Part shown: one piece after another, positions 26,801 to 35,947 of the stretch
Position numbering within the stretch: position 1 is the stretch's first letter
Layout: every line of letters starts with the position of its first letter
Origin: Nitrobacter sp039808345
GTDB lineage: Bacteria; Pseudomonadota; Alphaproteobacteria; Rhizobiales; Xanthobacteraceae
Reading direction: 5' to 3'
Assembly (NCBI RefSeq): GCF_047824785.1
Contig: NZ_CP181167.1
Span: 930,001-994,000, forward strand
Length of the DNA: 64,000 bases
The notes under the pieces: model-generated
What the model saw: only the letters and a program-made list of their open reading frames with translations
Told to the model about the DNA's origin: nothing
Databases searched by the model: none
Translations under genes and position numbers: made by a program

Positions 26801-27129
26801 TTTGCTTCCCTCGGGGGCGCGCTCGGTCAAACCTTATTTTCTCGAACTCAGTTTTAAGGTCGGCGTGAATCGCCGTAATGCCGTAAACCTGTTGGAATCG
26901 GCGAATGATGACGTCGACATAATGGGGGTCGATTTCAATTCCGTAGCCTCGCCGACCGGTTTTCTCTGATGCGATCAGTGTTGTGCCGCTACCGGCGAAC
27001 ACGTCGAGGACAATTCCTCCACGCTTGGAGCAGTCCAAAATTGCATCGGCCACCAGCGCGAGCGGCTTGACCGTCGGATGCATAGCCAGGTCGTCATCGC
27101 GGGTGCTCCCAAAGACATTAACGCCGGCG
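26733..27129 (-). pseudogene. Site-specific DNA methyltransferase, C-terminal part only
   Basis: The frame is open from the IS21 junction at 27130 (GVNVFGSTRDDDLAMHPTVKPLALVADAI). It contains SAM-binding motif I (VLDVFAGSGTTLIASEKTGRRGYGIEIDPHYVDVIIRRF) and a basic tail. In this N6/N4 methylase class the catalytic DPPY motif lies N-terminal to this, in the part lost, so it is inactive. It overlaps the DUF5681 gene by about 68 bp in another frame. The IS21 element marks the exact truncation point. Confidence 0.8.
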
Positions 27130-27200
27130 TGTTGATTTCCACTGAGAGTTGACCCGGGATTTCCACCGAGAAGTGACCCGCCTTGATGATGTGTTCTGGG

Positions 27201-27995
27201 TCAGGTTGTCGTCAAGTTGCGCGCTTTCTCCTTTGCGGGTTTTGGCGGTTTCGCGGAACTGGTCTTGAAGCGGAAGCTGTCGTTTCCTGTCTCGACGATG
27301 TGGCATCGGTGGGTGAGCCGGTCGAGGAGAGCGGCGGTCATCTTGGCGTCGCCGAAGACGCTGGCCCATTCGCCGAAGCTCAGATTGGTCGTGATGACCA
27401 CGCTCGTCCGCTCGTAGAGCTTGCTCAGCAGGTGGAAGAGCAAGGCGCCGCCCGAGGCGCTGAACGGCAGGTAGCCGAGTTCGTCCAGGATGACGAGATC
27501 GGAGTGGCAGAGGCGCGCTGCGATCTGCCCGGCCTTGCCCTGAAGCTTCTCCTGTTCGAGGGCGTTGACGAGCTCGATGGTGGAGAAGAACCGGACGCGC
27601 TTACGATGATGCTCAATGGCCTGCACGCCGAGCGCGGTGGCGATATGCGTCTTGCCTGTACCGGGGCCGCCCACGAGGACGACGTTGTGAGCGTCTTCGA
27701 GGAACTCGCAGCGATGCAGCTGGCGCACGAGCGCCTCGTTGACCTCGCTGCTGGCGAAGTCGAAGCCGGTCAGGTCGCGGTAGGTTGGGAAGCGCGCCGC
27801 CTTGAGCTGGTAAGCCGTTGAGCGAACCTCCCTGTCAGCCGTCTCCGCCTTGAGGAGTTGCAACAGGACCGGCAGCGCCGCCTCGAAGGCGGGAGAGCCT
27901 TGCTCGGTCAGCTCGGCGACGGCCTGGGCCATGCCGTGCATCTTGAGGCTGCGCAACATGATGACGACGGCGCCGCTGGCGGGATTATGACGCAT
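27201..27995 (-). CDS. istB: IstB ATPase helper of IS21
   Basis: 264 residues from the ATG at 27995 (MRHNPASGAVVIMLRSLKMHGMAQA). AAA+ ATPase with Walker A VGGPGTGKTH, Walker B LVILDELGYLPF and sensor TTNLSFGEW. IstB assembles on target DNA and recruits the IstA transposase. It overlaps the end of istA by 11 bp. A longer start at 28028 is possible. Confidence 0.93.
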   Translation of the reverse strand: MRHNPASGAVVIMLRSLKMHGMAQAVAELTEQGSPAFEAALPVLLQLLKAETADREVRSTAYQLKAARFPTYRDLTGFDFASSEVNEALVRQLHRCEFLEDAHNVVLVGGPGTGKTHIATALGVQAIEHHRKRVRFFSTIELVNALEQEKLQGKAGQIAARLCHSDLVILDELGYLPFSASGGALLFHLLSKLYERTSVVITTNLSFGEWASVFGDAKMTAALLDRLTHRCHIVETGNDSFRFKTSSAKPPKPAKEKARNLTTT

Positions 27996-29514
27996 GGCGC
28001 GCCTCCCCAGTCTGACGCAGGGCGTCATATCGCTCGACGTCGGCCTGCGGCTCGCTCGTCAGCGTCAGGGCCTTGGGCGCCGGAACGGCAGGCGGGTCGA
28101 GCGGTTTGCCGTCCACCAGGCGGTGCAGCAGGTTCAGGATATGGGTCTTGGTGGGCGCGCCCGCCTCGATGGCCAGTTCGACGGCGGCGAGCACGGCCTG
28201 CTCGTCATGCTGCAGGACCAGGGCCAGGATCTCGACCATCTCCCGATCGCCGCCGGGCGTCTTGAGCAGGCGCTGTTGCAGGGAGCGGAACGCAGGCGGC
28301 AGTTCGGCGAAGGGGGCGCCGTTGCGCAGGGCTCCCGGCTTGCGCTGCAGGACGGCGAGGTAATGCCGCCAGTCGTAGACCGTCGTGCTCTGACGGTTAT
28401 GGGAGCGGGCGAAGACGCGTCGATGCTCGCAGATGACCCGCCCCTCTGCGACGACGGCGATCCGCTCGGGATAGACGCGCAGGCTGACGGGCCGGTTGGC
28501 GAAGGAAGCTGGCGCGCTGTAGCGATTGCGTTCCAGATGAACGAGGCAGGTCGGCGAGACGCGCTTGACGTATTCGACGAAGCCGTCGAAGGGCCGGGTC
28601 ATCTCCATCAGGCGCGGGGCTTCTTCAGCCCATGCGTCGGCGATGGAGCCGGGCCGGACGCCATGCGGAATCTCGGTCCAGAGCTCCCGGCATCGTCTCT
28701 CAAGCCAGTCGTTGAGCGCCGCCAACGATGCAAAGTTCGGCATGGGCTGCCAGAGCCGATGCCTGGCGTCCTGAACGTTCTTCTCGATCTGGCCTTTCTC
28801 CCAGCCTGATGCGGGATTGCAGAACTCGGCCTCGAACATGAAGTGGCTGACCATCGCCGAGAAGCGGGCGTTGACCTGGCGCTGCTTGCCCCGACCGACC
28901 TTGTCGACGGCGGTGCGCATGTTGTCGTAGATGCCCCGCTGCGGAACGCCGCCGAAGACCCGGAAGGCATGGTTGTGGGCGTCGAACAGCATCTCGTGGG
29001 TTTGCTGCGGATAGGCCCGCAGGATGAAGGCGCGGCTGCAGGAGAGCTTGAAGTGGGCGACCTGCAGCTTGGTCCGCTCACCGCCGATGATCGCCCAGTC
29101 CTCCGACCAGTCGAACTGGAAGGCCTCGCCTGGCTGGAACGCCAGGGGCACGTAGGCGCCGCGACTGCTGGTCTGCTGCTCCCTCTGCCGGGCGGCCTTC
29201 CACTCGCGTGCGAACGCCGCCACGCGGTTGTAGGAGCCTTCATACCCGAGCGCGACCAGATCGGCGTGCAACTGCCGGATCGTCCGCTTCTGCTTGCGGG
29301 ATCTGCCCGCCTCCAGCCGGAGCATGTGGGATAGCTTGTCGGCGTAAGGATCGAGCTTGCTTGCGCGCTCGGGGACGTTGAACCGGGGCTCCACGCTGTC
29401 CGCGCGCAGATACTTGCGGACCGTGTTCCTCGACAGACCTGTGCGCCGCGAGATCTCCCGGATCGAGAAATGGTCCCGATGGCGCCAGCGCCGGATGACG
29501 CTCAATAACTCCAT
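27985..29514 (-). CDS. istA: IstA transposase of IS21
   Basis: 509 residues from the ATG at 29514 (MELLSVIRRWRHRDHFSIREISRRTGLSRNTVRKYL). The N-terminal helix-turn-helix is followed by an integrase-type DDE core (FQFDWSEDWAIIGGE, first Asp; IYDNMRTAVDKVG, second Asp; GWEKGQIEKNVQDARHRLW, Glu) and a C-terminal beta-barrel/tail. The frame is complete and probably functional. Confidence 0.93.
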   Translation of the reverse strand: MELLSVIRRWRHRDHFSIREISRRTGLSRNTVRKYLRADSVEPRFNVPERASKLDPYADKLSHMLRLEAGRSRKQKRTIRQLHADLVALGYEGSYNRVAAFAREWKAARQREQQTSSRGAYVPLAFQPGEAFQFDWSEDWAIIGGERTKLQVAHFKLSCSRAFILRAYPQQTHEMLFDAHNHAFRVFGGVPQRGIYDNMRTAVDKVGRGKQRQVNARFSAMVSHFMFEAEFCNPASGWEKGQIEKNVQDARHRLWQPMPNFASLAALNDWLERRCRELWTEIPHGVRPGSIADAWAEEAPRLMEMTRPFDGFVEYVKRVSPTCLVHLERNRYSAPASFANRPVSLRVYPERIAVVAEGRVICEHRRVFARSHNRQSTTVYDWRHYLAVLQRKPGALRNGAPFAELPPAFRSLQQRLLKTPGGDREMVEILALVLQHDEQAVLAAVELAIEAGAPTKTHILNLLHRLVDGKPLDPPAVPAPKALTLTSEPQADVERYDALRQTGEARHAS

Positions 29515-29626
29515 GCTGATCACTCCGTTCTCTCCCGCTCTCATCGCGGGGAAAAGGTTCCAACATGGGTCAAATCTCGATGGAAAAACCTCAGCTTCCC
29601 GGGTCAACTCTCAGTGGAAATCAACA

Positions 29627-30298
29627 GTCAGAACATTTGGCGCAACGGGCATGGAGATTTAGCGGAGTATCAGCCTCGATCTGGGTCGATGTTAAGCGGC
29701 GAGCTTGCGGTGCTGCAAGCGGCGTAGTTCGATTGTCCGTCGTTTGATCCTTTCTCGTTGTTCGATGATGTCTGCGGCTCTGCCGAAGTAGGCGTCTGCC
29801 GGGGTCACGTTGCTCAGGCTCTCGTGATGGCGCTGATGGCTGTAATGCTCGACGAAGGCCTCGATCTGGCGTTCGAGATCGCCGGGAAGGAAGTAGTTCT
29901 CCAGCAGGATGCGGTTCTTGAGCGTCTCATGGCTCATGCTATGATCGTCGATCCACTCGGCGAGTTCGGTCGCGATGTAAGACGGACCGTTGTCGCTGAG
30001 CAGCTTCGGCTGATGCAGAACCCTGGCGCTGTCGCAGCCTGAAGCGGTGAGCGCCAGTTCCAGCGTGTCGGTAACGTCCTCTGTGCGCATGGTCGTGCAC
30101 AACTTCCAGGCGATGATGTAGCGGGAGAAGTCGTCGAGCACGGTCGACAGATAAACCCAACCCCAGCCGATGATCTTGAAATAGGTGAAGTCGGTGTGCC
30201 ACATCTCGTTGGGCCGCATGGTCTTGTCCTTGAACTCCTCGGCAGCCTTGATGACGACAAAGGCCGGGCTGGTGATGAGGTCTTCTTCAACCGGCTCA
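29627..30298 (-). pseudogene. IS3-family OrfB remnant lacking its catalytic glutamate
   Basis: A diverged copy of the orfB at 18004. It retains SPAFVVIKAAEEFKDKTMRPNEMWHTDFTYF (first Asp) and LLSDNGPSYIA (second Asp). It then jumps from IDDHSMSH directly to ETLKNRILLENYF, so the HPQTQGKIERWHQ segment with the catalytic Glu is deleted. The N-terminal 120 or so residues are replaced by unrelated sequence. Its end sequence (GTCAGAACATTTGGC) abuts the IS21 element. Dead copy. Confidence 0.8.
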
Positions 30299-30657
30299 TT
30301 TTGTCTCAGGGGCAATGATCCCGGACAAAGTGAGCGAGTCAAATGTAAACGGCTGCGGAACAAAGCTTCTTATGTTTCGGCGTGGGTCTCGTCCGTGATC
30401 TGCAAGGGGGTCCATCATCCAGCTCAACGAAATCAATGGGCCGAAGGGGTCCCCATGATGCCGATGGTTATTTTGGATCAGCATTCACATTCTGGCCGCG
30501 TCTCGCTCGCCCGCTTCTGACCGTACCTCCGGCGGAGCTGCCGCTCCCCTTCCGTAGCGACCGGTCCCTAGGATGAACCAAGCCGCCTATTCCCCCGGCT
30601 GGGCTCTCCCTGGGCACACCGCTACCTCGATGCCGGTTTGATTACTTGCGTGAGAGT
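30299..30657. other. Non-coding stretch downstream of the TonB-dependent receptor
   Basis: No recognisable gene. It contains the broken boundary of the IS3 remnant and GC-rich sequence without protein-like frames. Confidence 0.4.
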
Positions 30658-30695
30658 GAGAAAAAGAGCCGACGATCCTGCAACGCCGGCTCAGA
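30658..30695 (-). terminator. Rho-independent terminator of the TonB-dependent receptor gene
   Basis: On the minus strand AGCCGGCG-TTGCAGGAT-CGTCGGCT forms an 8-bp stem (one G-U pair) followed by CTTTTTCTC. It lies about 30 bp past the receptor stop codon. Confidence 0.7.
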
Positions 30696-30725
30696 TATCG
30701 TCGTCTTCGGTCGACCATACTCGGG

Positions 30726-33200
30726 TTAGTTCCCCACGTAGTGCGCCGCCCTCACTGGATAATCCTGGACCGGCGGCGGTGGCGTGAAGCTATAGCGGTA
30801 AGTCAGCATCGCGGTTCGTCCGGCGGCCGGAACGGCATGACCGGCATAATACTGCGCATAGTAAAGCTCATCGGTCAGGTTGTAGATGTTGAGCTGCAGC
30901 ATCGAGTCCTTTGTGACTTTATAGCTCGTCATCAGATCAAGCTTCCAGTAGTTGGGCACGTAGTTTGTGTTTTGGATATTACTGAAGGTTCGCGCCGCAT
31001 AGGTGGCGCCGCCGCCGACGGTCCACAGCGGCGTGAGTTCATAAGTGGTCCACAGCGTAAAGTTATGCGGTGGCGTCTGTGGGAGCTGGTTACCCAACTG
31101 CGCAAGATCGGTCGTATTGACGATCTTGGAGTTCAGATAGCTGTAGCCCGCAAACAGGCCCCACTTATCAGTGATCTTGCCCGCGGCGCCCACTTCCACG
31201 CCATCCACGCGCGCCAGACCACCGAGCACCAGCGCTGTATTCGAGGCTGGATCGATTGGAATACGCAGATTGGTCTTCTCTATCCGAAACACCGCGCCGC
31301 TCAGCGTCAGCCTGCCGTTTAGAACATCGACCTTAGCGCCGACTTCAGCCGTTGTGTTGCGCTCGGGAGCTAGCGTGGAGTTCGCCGCGTTGTTGCCGGC
31401 GTCACTCAGCACGTCGAACTCCGCCGCCGGATTGTTCGACACGCCATAGGCGGCGTAGATACTCGAACTATGCGTCGGATGGAAGATGCCGCCGACACGC
31501 CAGGCAACCATCTGATCGGCCCGATTGAGCCGCTGGCTCGCGGGCGGTACTGCCGCGAGATTGGTGTAGGTGGTGCGGAAATCGTCATAGCGGATCGATC
31601 CGAGCAACTCGAAGTACTCGTTGAACTTGACCTGATCGAAGCCGTAAACCCCATAGTCCGTCGAGACGGTACGGTTTGGCAAACCGAAGCCGTTATTCGG
31701 CCCGCCATAAGTCGTATCGACCGGGGCGAAGGCGTTGGTCCGGCACGCCAGGTTTGTTGGCGTGCAGTAGTTAGCACGCATCTGATCGCGGGTTTGTTGC
31801 GAGGCTACAGCACCCAGCGTGAAGGTATGCTCCAGGCCGCCGGTCCAGAATTTGCCGGTCAGATCAGTCTGATTAATGACTAGCGTGTTATCCGTTACTG
31901 TCTCGAAGTGTTGCCGTCCCATCGTCATCAGTTCGACCGGATAGCCCGGAGTAATCGCGCTGACATTGTCAGCCTGCGCCTCGCCGCGCGGGGCTGTCGG
32001 CCGTGCCATGCGGTTGACGCCAACGTATCGCGTCGCGTTCGAAATCTTCAAAGTGTCGCTGAAATCATGCTCGAACTGGGCTGTGGCGATGTGAGTGTTG
32101 GTGATCTGGCGATCCGCCAGCGGGCCGCCAGCCACGCCATAGAAAACTTGGCGAGGGACCGGCATCGGCGGCGTTGCGGCGCCATTGCCGAAATAGCCGG
32201 GGTTGGTCATTGCGCCGGTCGTTGAATTGCGGACCGGCCCCGGTAGGTAGCGATGTCCGTAATCTGGCACGCCATCTTCGCCTTGATAGATATAGCTGAA
32301 GATCCCCCGGGTATCCGGCGTAAACTCCGCTTTGATCGATGGGGCGACACCCCAGCGCCTTGCGAAGATATGATTTCGGTCCTGGACAGGAATGTCCTGA
32401 TACATCGCAGCGAGGCGTCCGGACAAATTCCCCTGTGTCCCATTGGCATCGACATCGGCGCGATACCCGCCGCTGGAGACGCCACTGACGGTGCCATTCA
32501 CGAAGGTGGTCGATTGGGGAAGCTTCGATACGGTATTGATCGCGCCGCCGGTCGAACCGCGACCGAAGGCAAATCCCGACGGCCCTTTGTACACTTCGAC
32601 GCGATCGCTGCTGAACATGTCGCGCGTGTACCAACCCGGATCGCGAAGGCCATCGCGGAACATGTCACCGCGGGCCGCGAAACCACGCACGATCGGCGTA
32701 TCGCCCTGATTGCCGCCTTCGCCGGCGCCAAAGGTAATGCCCGGCACCGTCCGCAGCGCGTCTTCCATGGTGAGGAGCCGCTGTTCCTGGATCACCTGCT
32801 GCGTCACTACGTTGACGGTCTGCGGCGTATTGGCGAGTGGCACCCCAAGCCGGGCCATTCCTGCCTGCGCAGGCGCCTGATAGCCGGTAACGCCGTGCGC
32901 GTCGCCGACGATGGGATTGACCTGAACGTTGCTCGGCGCAGCAGTGACAACTGGCGCGGGGGCAGCATGTACAGGCGCACGATGCACAGTTCTTTTCTTG
33001 GCCTGCCGCTTTGGCGCCGTGACGCGAACCTGCGGAAGATCCTCTCCGACGGGAGCCGGCTGGGCGTCGGCAGAATCGGATATCAGCATCACGGCGGCAA
33101 CGCCGATCATCGCTCTGCCCCACCCTACTACTGATGAATGTCCTGCTACGACGTTGCCGCTTTCTGTATCGCTCGTATGATCTGCCGATGGAATACCCAT
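30726..33200 (-). CDS. TonB-dependent siderophore receptor (catecholate type)
   Basis: 824 residues. The N-terminal leader (GWGRAMIGVAAVMLISDSADA) is followed by a Pro/Ala-rich linker. The TonB box region and plug domain cover about 100-270, including TPQTVNVVTQQVIQEQRLLTMEDALRTVPGITFGAGEGG and VEVYKGPSGFAFGRGSTGGAINTVSK. The rest is a 22-strand beta-barrel ending in an aromatic strand (TAMLTYRYSFTPPPP...). It is closest in style to Fiu/PiuA-like receptors for ferric catecholates, but the ligand is not certain. Divergent from exbB-exbD-tonB, which would energise it. The 460-bp gap between them should carry iron control. Confidence 0.88.
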   Translation of the reverse strand: MGIPSADHTSDTESGNVVAGHSSVVGWGRAMIGVAAVMLISDSADAQPAPVGEDLPQVRVTAPKRQAKKRTVHRAPVHAAPAPVVTAAPSNVQVNPIVGDAHGVTGYQAPAQAGMARLGVPLANTPQTVNVVTQQVIQEQRLLTMEDALRTVPGITFGAGEGGNQGDTPIVRGFAARGDMFRDGLRDPGWYTRDMFSSDRVEVYKGPSGFAFGRGSTGGAINTVSKLPQSTTFVNGTVSGVSSGGYRADVDANGTQGNLSGRLAAMYQDIPVQDRNHIFARRWGVAPSIKAEFTPDTRGIFSYIYQGEDGVPDYGHRYLPGPVRNSTTGAMTNPGYFGNGAATPPMPVPRQVFYGVAGGPLADRQITNTHIATAQFEHDFSDTLKISNATRYVGVNRMARPTAPRGEAQADNVSAITPGYPVELMTMGRQHFETVTDNTLVINQTDLTGKFWTGGLEHTFTLGAVASQQTRDQMRANYCTPTNLACRTNAFAPVDTTYGGPNNGFGLPNRTVSTDYGVYGFDQVKFNEYFELLGSIRYDDFRTTYTNLAAVPPASQRLNRADQMVAWRVGGIFHPTHSSSIYAAYGVSNNPAAEFDVLSDAGNNAANSTLAPERNTTAEVGAKVDVLNGRLTLSGAVFRIEKTNLRIPIDPASNTALVLGGLARVDGVEVGAAGKITDKWGLFAGYSYLNSKIVNTTDLAQLGNQLPQTPPHNFTLWTTYELTPLWTVGGGATYAARTFSNIQNTNYVPNYWKLDLMTSYKVTKDSMLQLNIYNLTDELYYAQYYAGHAVPAAGRTAMLTYRYSFTPPPPVQDYPVRAAHYVGN

Positions 33201-33664
33201 TGCCCCGAATCCTTGAAGATTGCTGACATCGCGAAACTAAATCCGTAGGCCGCGACATAGCTCCTGGATAATTTCGTAAGCAACCTGTCGGAACCGCAGT
33301 TCGAGGCTCTTTATAGAAATTCTAGTTCAAGCCTCGTTGATTAAGCACTTTCGTCAAAGGCGACTGCGCGCTCGTTTAACGCCTGTGTATGCTGCTTGTT
33401 TTTCTGGAATCACTTTTTGCGTCTCATTGATCGAGAGTCGCGGCGCGACATCAATATCCCGTGGCGGGTGATAAATCTGCCGCATCATCCCGGCGCGAGC
33501 TTCAACGCACCCCAGTACTAACTTACAGATATTCTAAGTTTGATATCAGCTTGTCTGTTTGATTCGAAAAGCCCAGGCGCTAGAGCATGTCGTCAGATGC
33601 CTGCGCATCTGTTCTTGGCCGCTCCGACAGCCCGGAGTGGTGCATGATAGTAGAGTTTCTCACC
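33201..33664. promoter_or_regulatory. Divergent iron-uptake control region
   Basis: AT-richer intergenic DNA between the receptor and exbB. TAGAAATTCTA (33315-33325) is a palindrome resembling the half-sites of rhizobial iron (Irr/ICE-like) boxes but with a shorter centre. A related half-site (ATTCTAAG) occurs near 33530. This is a weak match, so regulation by Irr or Fur remains a guess. I did not find an unambiguous promoter. Confidence 0.3.
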
Positions 33665-34729
33665 ATGAAGCTGTCTCTGAACCTCTCACGTACGATGGTG
33701 GGCAATAGCCGAACACGAGCCGCAAAGGCTGCTCTAGCGATCGGGCTTGCATTCCTTTTGACGTTAGCGTTTGGACCGCACCTTGCTTACGCTCAGTCAT
33801 TATCGCGGCCCGGCTCCCACGAGGCCGCTTCTCCTTCCGGACAAAATCCTTCGATAGGCGCGCAATCCACGCCTGCGGCAGCCCAGACTACGCAACTTGA
33901 ACCTCAGCAACCCGCGTCGCAAGCCGTACCTGGTGCCGAGACGTTCCCCGCCGAGCCGCCGGCCGCGTCGGCGATGCCGTCAATCGAGCAGCAAACGCCG
34001 CACGCGAGCGAACTCGTCGAAGTCCCCGAGTCGATTCTGCCGCATGAACTGACGCCCATCGGTATGTTCATGGCAGCCGATTCCATTGTGAAAGCAGTAA
34101 TGATCGGTCTGGCGTTCGCTTCCGTTGTGACGTGGTCGGTATGGCTTGCAAAGACAATCGAGTTGATTGGCGCGCGGAGCAAACTCGTGCGTGATATCCA
34201 TAACGTGGAACGCGCTCGTACGCTTGATGAGGCAAGCGGGATATTGCAGCAGTCCGGAAGCGACATCGCTAATCTCACCAATGCCGCACGCGATGAAATT
34301 CATCGTTCGCAGGACGCCATGAACCATGACGGCGTCAAGGAACGAATTGCTTCGCTGTTCAGTCGCATAGAGGCAGCGGCGGCACGGCGCATGACCCGCG
34401 GGACCAGCATTCTGGCTACCATTGGATCGACCGCGCCGTTTGTCGGGCTTTTCGGCACCGTCTGGGGAATCATGAATGCCTTCATCGGCATTTCGAAAAC
34501 GCAGACCACCAACCTCGCGGTCGTCGCGCCCGGCATCGCCGAGGCCTTGCTGGCAACGGCCATGGGGCTTGTCGCGGCGATTCCGGCAGTGATGATCTAC
34601 AACATGTTTTCGCGCTCCATCACGGGTTATCGCGGCTTGCTGGGAGACGGCTCGGCGGAACTAATGCGCATGGTGAGCAGAGATCTCAATCGGGCAGAGA
34701 TGATGCCTCATCGGATCGTTGCTGAGTAA
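33665..34729 (+). CDS. exbB: TonB-system proton channel subunit ExbB
   Basis: 354 residues from the ATG at 33665. A signal-like hydrophobic segment (AALAIGLAFLLTLAFGPHLAYA) and a Gln/Pro/Ala-rich periplasmic stretch precede the MotA/TolQ/ExbB core with three membrane helices. Conserved core: LATIGSTAPFVGLFGTVWGIMNAFIGISKTQTTNLAVVAPGIAEALLATAMGLVAAIPAVMIYN. The long N-terminal extension is typical of alphaproteobacterial ExbB. An in-frame ATG upstream (33587) lacks support. First gene of a four-gene operon; exbD follows after 13 bp. Confidence 0.92.
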   Translation: MKLSLNLSRTMVGNSRTRAAKAALAIGLAFLLTLAFGPHLAYAQSLSRPGSHEAASPSGQNPSIGAQSTPAAAQTTQLEPQQPASQAVPGAETFPAEPPAASAMPSIEQQTPHASELVEVPESILPHELTPIGMFMAADSIVKAVMIGLAFASVVTWSVWLAKTIELIGARSKLVRDIHNVERARTLDEASGILQQSGSDIANLTNAARDEIHRSQDAMNHDGVKERIASLFSRIEAAAARRMTRGTSILATIGSTAPFVGLFGTVWGIMNAFIGISKTQTTNLAVVAPGIAEALLATAMGLVAAIPAVMIYNMFSRSITGYRGLLGDGSAELMRMVSRDLNRAEMMPHRIVAE

Positions 34730-34742
34730 GGAGTAGCCACCC

Positions 34743-35195
34743 GTGGGCGTTTCGCTTCAGCCGGCATCGTCAGAGGATGAGATGGCGCAGGTCAGCGACA
34801 TCAATGTGACGCCGTTCATCGACGTCATTCTGGTGCTGCTGATTATTTTTATGATTGCGGCGCCGCTGGCGACCGTCGACATCGCCGTCGACCTGCCAGC
34901 ATCGACGGCGGTGCGTCAGCCGCGTCCGGAAAAACCGATCTTCATTACGCTCAAGGCTGACCGCACGCTGGCGGTCGGGGAGACGCCGATCTCGCGCATA
35001 GCGCTGGCAGCCTCGCTGGCCTCGGTGACATCGTCGGATCACAGCAAGCGTCTGTTCGTTCGCGCCGACAAGACTATTCCCTATGGCGAGGTGATGACGC
35101 TGATGAACGATTTGCGGTCTGCCGGGTATTTGAAGATTGCCCTGGTCGGACTTGAATCCGCGGGCGGGGCACAATCCGGGGGGGCTGCACAATGA
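34743..35195 (+). CDS. exbD: TonB-system subunit ExbD
   Basis: 150 residues, single N-terminal membrane helix with the conserved proton-coupling Asp (DINVTPFIDVILVLLIIFMI) and a periplasmic ExbD/TolR domain. The start at 34743 is a GTG with AAGGAG upstream. The stop overlaps the tonB start by 4 bp. Confidence 0.93.
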   Translation: MGVSLQPASSEDEMAQVSDINVTPFIDVILVLLIIFMIAAPLATVDIAVDLPASTAVRQPRPEKPIFITLKADRTLAVGETPISRIALAASLASVTSSDHSKRLFVRADKTIPYGEVMTLMNDLRSAGYLKIALVGLESAGGAQSGGAAQ

Positions 35196-35947
35196 GCATG
35201 CCGCGCCTTTACAGCAACGTCACGCGGAAAGAATTGTTGCGCTGGAGCACCTGCTTCATTGCAATGCTGTCATTGCATGGCGCAGTCGCGGCCGCCCTGC
35301 TCATGACACCGGCCGAAGGCGATACCTTCGATACCGTCACGACAATCGAAGTAGATTTCACCACCGAGTCGTTCCGCGACGCCGAGGCTCGAGACGTAGC
35401 GCCGGGCGAAGAGCAAATGCAGGCCGACGAAGCTCCTCCACCTCAGGAAAAGGCCGAAGTCAAGACAGAGAACGAGCCGGAACCCGAACCGCCGCTTCCG
35501 CAGGTAGCCGAACCTGACGTTGCGCTGGAGACGCCTCCCGAGCAGAAAGAGCAGGAAGAGAAGAAGAAAGAAGAAAAGGAAAAGACTCCGAACGCAACGC
35601 CTCCGCTGATTGCCTCGGCCGTCACGACGGCGCCAACCGCCGCCGCTGCACGGAAAGCACCGCTCGTGAGCTGGAAACGGAAGCTGGCCCTTCACCTTCA
35701 GCGTAACAAGCGATATCCGCGGGATGCCCAGGCCCATCACGAAACCGGAACAGCAAAAGTCTTCTTTATCATTGACCGCAGCGGTCACATTATCTCCAGC
35801 AGAATCGCGAAGGGTAGTGGATCTGCCGCCCTCGATCACGAAACGCTCGAACTCCTGCAACGCGCACAGCCATTGCCCCAACCTCCGAGCGACGTCGGCG
35901 GAACTCAGTTTGCTTTTACAATGCCGATTCTTTTTGAGTTTCAATGA
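35192..35947 (+). CDS. tonB: TonB energy transducer
   Basis: 251 residues. N-terminal membrane anchor (LRWSTCFIAMLSLHGAVAAALLM), then a long Pro/Glu/Lys-rich periplasmic spacer (about residues 70-145, including an EKEEKKKEEKEK-like run), and a C-terminal TonB domain (KRNKRYPRDAQAHHETGTAKVFFIIDRSGHIIS ... LLQRAQPLPQPP). It carries the energy from ExbBD to outer-membrane receptors such as the divergent one. Its stop overlaps the start of the SecA-like gene by 4 bp (ATGA), indicating translational coupling. Confidence 0.92.
   Translation: MSMPRLYSNVTRKELLRWSTCFIAMLSLHGAVAAALLMTPAEGDTFDTVTTIEVDFTTESFRDAEARDVAPGEEQMQADEAPPPQEKAEVKTENEPEPEPPLPQVAEPDVALETPPEQKEQEEKKKEEKEKTPNATPPLIASAVTTAPTAAAARKAPLVSWKRKLALHLQRNKRYPRDAQAHHETGTAKVFFIIDRSGHIISSRIAKGSGSAALDHETLELLQRAQPLPQPPSDVGGTQFAFTMPILFEFQ

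Larger units (their letters stand above)
27130..29626 (-). mobile_element. IS21-family element (2497 bp)
   Basis: Terminal inverted repeats TGTTGATTTCCACTGAGAGT.. at 27130 and its complement ending at 29626. Subterminal repeats with GTGACCC/TTGACCC-type boxes lie inside both ends. It encodes IstA and IstB, both complete. No direct target duplication is visible: the left side is the methyltransferase gene and the right side is an IS3-element end, so deletion or recombination has removed one original flank. Confidence 0.9.

Noticed and set aside
33315..33325. TAGAAATTCTA as an Irr/ICE iron box
   Set aside because: The centre is shorter than in known boxes and the flanks do not match; kept only as a weak note in the regulatory region.
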